Origin: Alphaproteobacteria bacterium
GTDB taxonomy: Bacteria; Pseudomonadota; Alphaproteobacteria; Micavibrionales; UBA2020
Length of the DNA: 7,091 nt
Assembly (NCBI GenBank): GCA_023136145.1
Contig: JAGLRU010000391.1
Span: 1 to 7,091, forward strand
Reading direction: 5' to 3'
Shown: one piece after another, positions 4,822 to 7,091 of the stretch
How positions within the stretch are numbered: position 1 is the first letter of the stretch
How the letters are laid out: every line of letters begins with the position of its first letter
The notes under the pieces: generated by a model
What the model saw: the letters and a program-made list of their open reading frames with translations, nothing else
What the model was told of the DNA's origin: nothing
Databases searched by the model: none
Translations under genes and position numbers: made by a program

Positions 4822-7091
4822 GCGGTTGTAGCCCAGACGCTTACTGGTAACGTAACATGGGCGATTGATGCTAATCAGCTTCAGGTAGATCTTGACGGCA
4901 CGGACGCGGCTGCCAGTGATACTGTTGATCTTGCCACCTTTACATTGACGGTAAGTAATGATCAGACAGCTGATGATGGCGGGGGACTGGATTTATTTAC
5001 GCTTGGCGCGGTAACGGGGACAACCGGCTCTCTGACTATTTCTTCTGACGTGACGGGTGCGACGGGTGCTGTTCCTGATCTGGTTGTTAACGGGACAAGT
5101 GCTGTAATTAGCGGTGCCGGTAATGTTTCTGTCGTTAATGAAGATAACGATGATCAGGCTGTCACGGCAACATTTACCGGAAATGTCGGCACAGGCGGTA
5201 ACTTGGTTGTAACCAATGTTGAATCATCGACTGCAGATGATATTACTCTTAACGTAGGTGGAACTACTACTGTTGTGGGTACAACGGGCATTACTGCCGG
5301 CGGTTTTGCCGGAGCAACTGCCAATGTTGTTTCTACAGGCAACTGGACAAGCACGGGTGCAACAACGCTGACGGGCGGCGCGGGTGCCGGTTCCGATGCC
5401 ACGCTGACCCTGAACGGTACGACCAACGATTTTGGAGCGGGCGGTCTGAATCTTGTGACCGCTGCCAAATCAATTCTGACGGTTAGCGGTACAGCCGCGC
5501 AAACGGTTGCCGGCGTTGTTATTGGAGCTGGTGAAATAGTTGTTGATAATGCTGCTGGCGTAACGTTCTCCGGTGCGGTCACTCCCGGAGGAATTACAAT
5601 CGAGAATGCTGCTTTGGATTCCGCAGCAACATTCATGGATACTGTTACAGCGGCGATTACTTTGGGCGGTGCCGGTACGGATACAAACACCGTGACATTT
5701 GACGGTACAACGGCAGGGTTTACAGTCACTGGTATTATCGCTGGTGCTATCGCCGGTGAAACCAACAATATCGCGGTTATCGGCGGTAACACGATTACTC
5801 AGGCGACGGCTTCAACAGCCAATCTGGATGGATTGAGCGTTACCGGTACGGCGACGATCCTTGCCTCTGATGCGAATCTGACAGTGGGAACGACCACAAT
5901 CGGCGCGGGTGCCACTCTGGATGCCGGAGCCGGTACTTTGACGAGCCCAGTGATTACGGTCGCAGGTACATTGCTTATGGCTGGTGGGGCTGTAACTGGT
6001 GTTACTGACGGTTCGGCGGCTGGTGTTGGTACTCTGAATGTGACGGGATCCGGCACACATACCGGTAATATCGGTACAACGACAAGCTTGGCTGCGATTA
6101 ATGTCGCAACAGGTCAAGTGCTGACCGCTACTGGTGATGTTAAGGCGACTACAACGACCCTGACGGGTACAGGTGCTCTGGCTCTTGGAGGTGCTGACCA
6201 AGCTGTAGTGACTAATATCATTGCTGCAGCGGATGGCGCAGGAGCTATTACTATTGCTGATGGTGCGTTTACTACAACGGTTACCGGTGATATCGGTACA
6301 TCTACCGCTAGTGTGGCTACTTTGGATGTGGCTGCCGGTGCTGCAGCAACAGCGATAACCACGGGCGGTGATTTGTACATTGACGCAATTACCATTGATG
6401 ACGGTGATGTGCTTACCCTAAGCGGTACGGATACAACTCAGACTGTTTCCGGCACGATTGATGGCGGCGGCAGTAAAGGTACTCTGACTCTTACAGGTGC
6501 GGGTACACAAACTATTGCCGGCATAGTCGGTGGAGGCGGTACTCTGGCGACTGTTAACGCTGGCGTAGCCGGCGCGACATCGACTTTCTCCGCCGCCGTG
6601 AGTGCGGACGATGTCAACGTTACGGGGACGGGTACGGCAGCTTTTGCCGGCAATGTAGCGGGTAACCTGAATTTTACCGGTGACGGTTTTGCGACGGTTG
6701 CTGACGCTATTAACGTCACGGGTAACGTTACCAACGGCACCGATGCTTTTGGTACTATTACATTCGCGGGCGATACAACATTGACCGGTACTTTCGGTGC
6801 GGTTGCTAATGAGCTGAAAGCTCTGACGTTGAGTGCGGCTTCTGCAAAGACTCTTGATATTACGGGGAATGCTGTTGCGGCAGACACAACGTCAATCGCG
6901 GGTAACACCGTTACTGTCGGTGGTACGTTTGCTCTTGGTACAGGTCAGACGCTGAATGCTACTCTTCTTACATCAACGACAAACGGTTCCATTGACGTTA
7001 CTGGTGTTGCGACTGTTAATGCGGGTGCTCTTCTTAATCTGACAGTTGATTCTGCAAGCGATTATATCGAAACAGGAGATAGCTGGACGAT
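4741..7091 (+). CDS. Giant secreted beta-strand repeat protein (autotransporter/adhesin or S-layer-like), 3' end outside window
   Basis: The frame is open for 783 codons from ATG 4741 to the window end with no stop. Residues 1-27 are a Sec signal peptide: basic start (MSINLRK), hydrophobic core (LLAGTALVAVSAF) and cleavage probably after AQA (25-27). The rest is a chain of short beta-strand-like segments rich in Thr, Gly, Ala, Val and Asp. By hand count the whole visible chain has no Cys, 1 Arg, 6 Lys, 1 His and 3 Pro, so it is strongly acidic. Two module types recur: T-F-S/T-G-x-V/I (about 170-bp to 500-bp intervals) and L-T-x-S/T-G-x(2-4)-Q-T-V/I-x-G. Such chains are typical of beta-helical passengers in type V autotransporters, including rickettsial OmpA/OmpB-like proteins, and of some S-layer proteins. 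The Sec signal argues against a type I-secreted S-layer such as RsaA. The C-terminal barrel or anchor that would settle the class is not visible. Confidence 0.85.
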   Translation, partial: MSINLRKILLAGTALVAVSAFSAQAQAAVVAQTLTGNVTWAIDANQLQVDLDGTDAAASDTVDLATFTLTVSNDQTADDGGGLDLFTLGAVTGTTGSLTISSDVTGATGAVPDLVVNGTSAVISGAGNVSVVNEDNDDQAVTATFTGNVGTGGNLVVTNVESSTADDITLNVGGTTTVVGTTGITAGGFAGATANVVSTGNWTSTGATTLTGGAGAGSDATLTLNGTTNDFGAGGLNLVTAAKSILTVSGTAAQTVAGVVIGAGEIVVDNAAGVTFSGAVTPGGITIENAALDSAATFMDTVTAAITLGGAGTDTNTVTFDGTTAGFTVTGIIAGAIAGETNNIAVIGGNTITQATASTANLDGLSVTGTATILASDANLTVGTTTIGAGATLDAGAGTLTSPVITVAGTLLMAGGAVTGVTDGSAAGVGTLNVTGSGTHTGNIGTTTSLAAINVATGQVLTATGDVKATTTTLTGTGALALGGADQAVVTNIIAAADGAGAITIADGAFTTTVTGDIGTSTASVATLDVAAGAAATAITTGGDLYIDAITIDDGDVLTLSGTDTTQTVSGTIDGGGSKGTLTLTGAGTQTIAGIVGGGGTLATVNAGVAGATSTFSAAVSADDVNVTGTGTAAFAGNVAGNLNFTGDGFATVADAINVTGNVTNGTDAFGTITFAGDTTLTGTFGAVANELKALTLSAASAKTLDITGNAVAADTTSIAGNTVTVGGTFALGTGQTLNATLLTSTTNGSIDVTGVATVNAGALLNLTVDSASDYIETGDSWT
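5476..5520 (+). repeat. Q-T-V-x-G module, copy 1
   Basis: Encodes LTVSGTAAQTVAGVV. It aligns with LTLSGTDTTQTVSGTI (6412-6459) and LTLTGAGTQTIAGIV (6484-6528) with at most one residue of length difference. It is part of the protein repeat architecture rather than a DNA repeat. Confidence 0.65.
6061..6078 (+). repeat. Direct repeat A, left copy (T-G-N-I-G-T)
   Basis: This 18-bp segment matches 6283-6300 at 17 of 18 bases. The two copies are 222 bp (74 codons) apart in the same frame, and the protein similarity continues downstream (INVATG against LDVAAG). This suggests internal duplication of a block of about 74 residues, since diverged. Confidence 0.55.
6283..6300 (+). repeat. Direct repeat A, right copy (T-G-D-I-G-T)
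   Basis: This is the partner of 6061-6078, with a single A-to-G difference that changes Asn to Asp. It is followed by another S/T-rich segment and a V-A-T-L-D-V-A-A-G strand, equivalent to A-I-N-V-A-T-G in the left copy. Confidence 0.55.
6412..6528 (+). repeat. Q-T-V/I-x-G modules, copies 2 and 3 in tandem
   Basis: Copy 2 encodes LTLSGTDTTQTVSGTI (6412-6459) and copy 3 LTLTGAGTQTIAGIV (6484-6528), separated by a Gly-rich spacer (DGGGSKGT). In both copies 1 and 3 a T-F-S-type strand follows after roughly 15-20 residues (5563 and 6583), so the two motifs together form a larger repeating unit. Confidence 0.6.

Noticed and set aside
5053..5070. Tandem 9-bp repeat ACGGGTGCG/ACGGGTGCT
   Set aside because: It is only two units of a Thr-Gly-Ala tripeptide, a trivial result of the low-complexity composition.
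6721..6732. Perfect 12-bp palindrome GGTAACGTTACC
   Set aside because: It lies in coding sequence dominated by GGT, AAC, GTT and ACC codons, so a chance palindrome is expected. No spaced copies suggest an operator.
5154..6908. Several long minus-strand reading frames (about 85-212 codons) opposite the surface-protein gene
   Set aside because: They are antisense shadows of a repetitive, stop-poor coding sequence. Their translations are Pro/Val/Ala-rich or Ser/Arg/Cys-rich low-complexity strings without protein motifs, and the plus frame has a signal peptide and ribosome site.

Overview
The window is a bacterial accessory-type locus with two divergent transcription units separated by a 400-bp, AT-rich, apparently gene-free region (4341-4740). 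The likely source is a Gram-negative bacterium: one gene encodes a Sec-exported repeat-rich surface protein, and another a membrane-anchored beta-propeller of the BamB/PQQ type. The signal peptide style and the resemblance of the repeats to rickettsial OmpA/OmpB-like passengers lean towards Alphaproteobacteria. That placement is a weak inference, because there is no rRNA or housekeeping marker.

The left unit runs on the minus strand, from 4340 to beyond base 1. In transcription order it holds two near-duplicate single-domain CheY-like response regulators (3903-4340 and 3426-3854, about 77% identical), a soluble-looking PAS-HPt-ATPase histidine kinase of the CheA class without a CheW-like domain (1778-3403), a membrane-anchored PQQ-type beta-propeller protein (356-1768), and an unrecognised protein cut by the window edge (1-356). 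Gaps are 48, 22 and 9 bp, then a 1-bp TAATG overlap, so this is almost certainly one operon. A simple reading is that the kinase phosphorylates its HPt histidine (H256) and passes phosphate to one or both receivers. Neither receiver has an output domain, so output must be by protein-protein contact.

The right unit is a single plus-strand reading frame, open from ATG 4741 to the window end (at least 783 codons). It has a signal peptide and then a very long Thr/Gly/Ala/Val/Asp-rich, cysteine-free, almost arginine- and lysine-free chain of beta-strand repeats. It looks like the passenger of a giant autotransporter/adhesin or an S-layer-like protein; its C-terminus, which would decide between these, is outside the window.

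The most interesting points are the compact CheA-like kinase with twin receivers whose differences concentrate on the expected kinase-docking side, its coupling to a membrane beta-propeller and an unknown protein, the extreme composition and modular repeats of the surface protein, and two competing hairpins in that gene's leader. No RNA gene, mobile element, CRISPR array or convincing terminator was seen.
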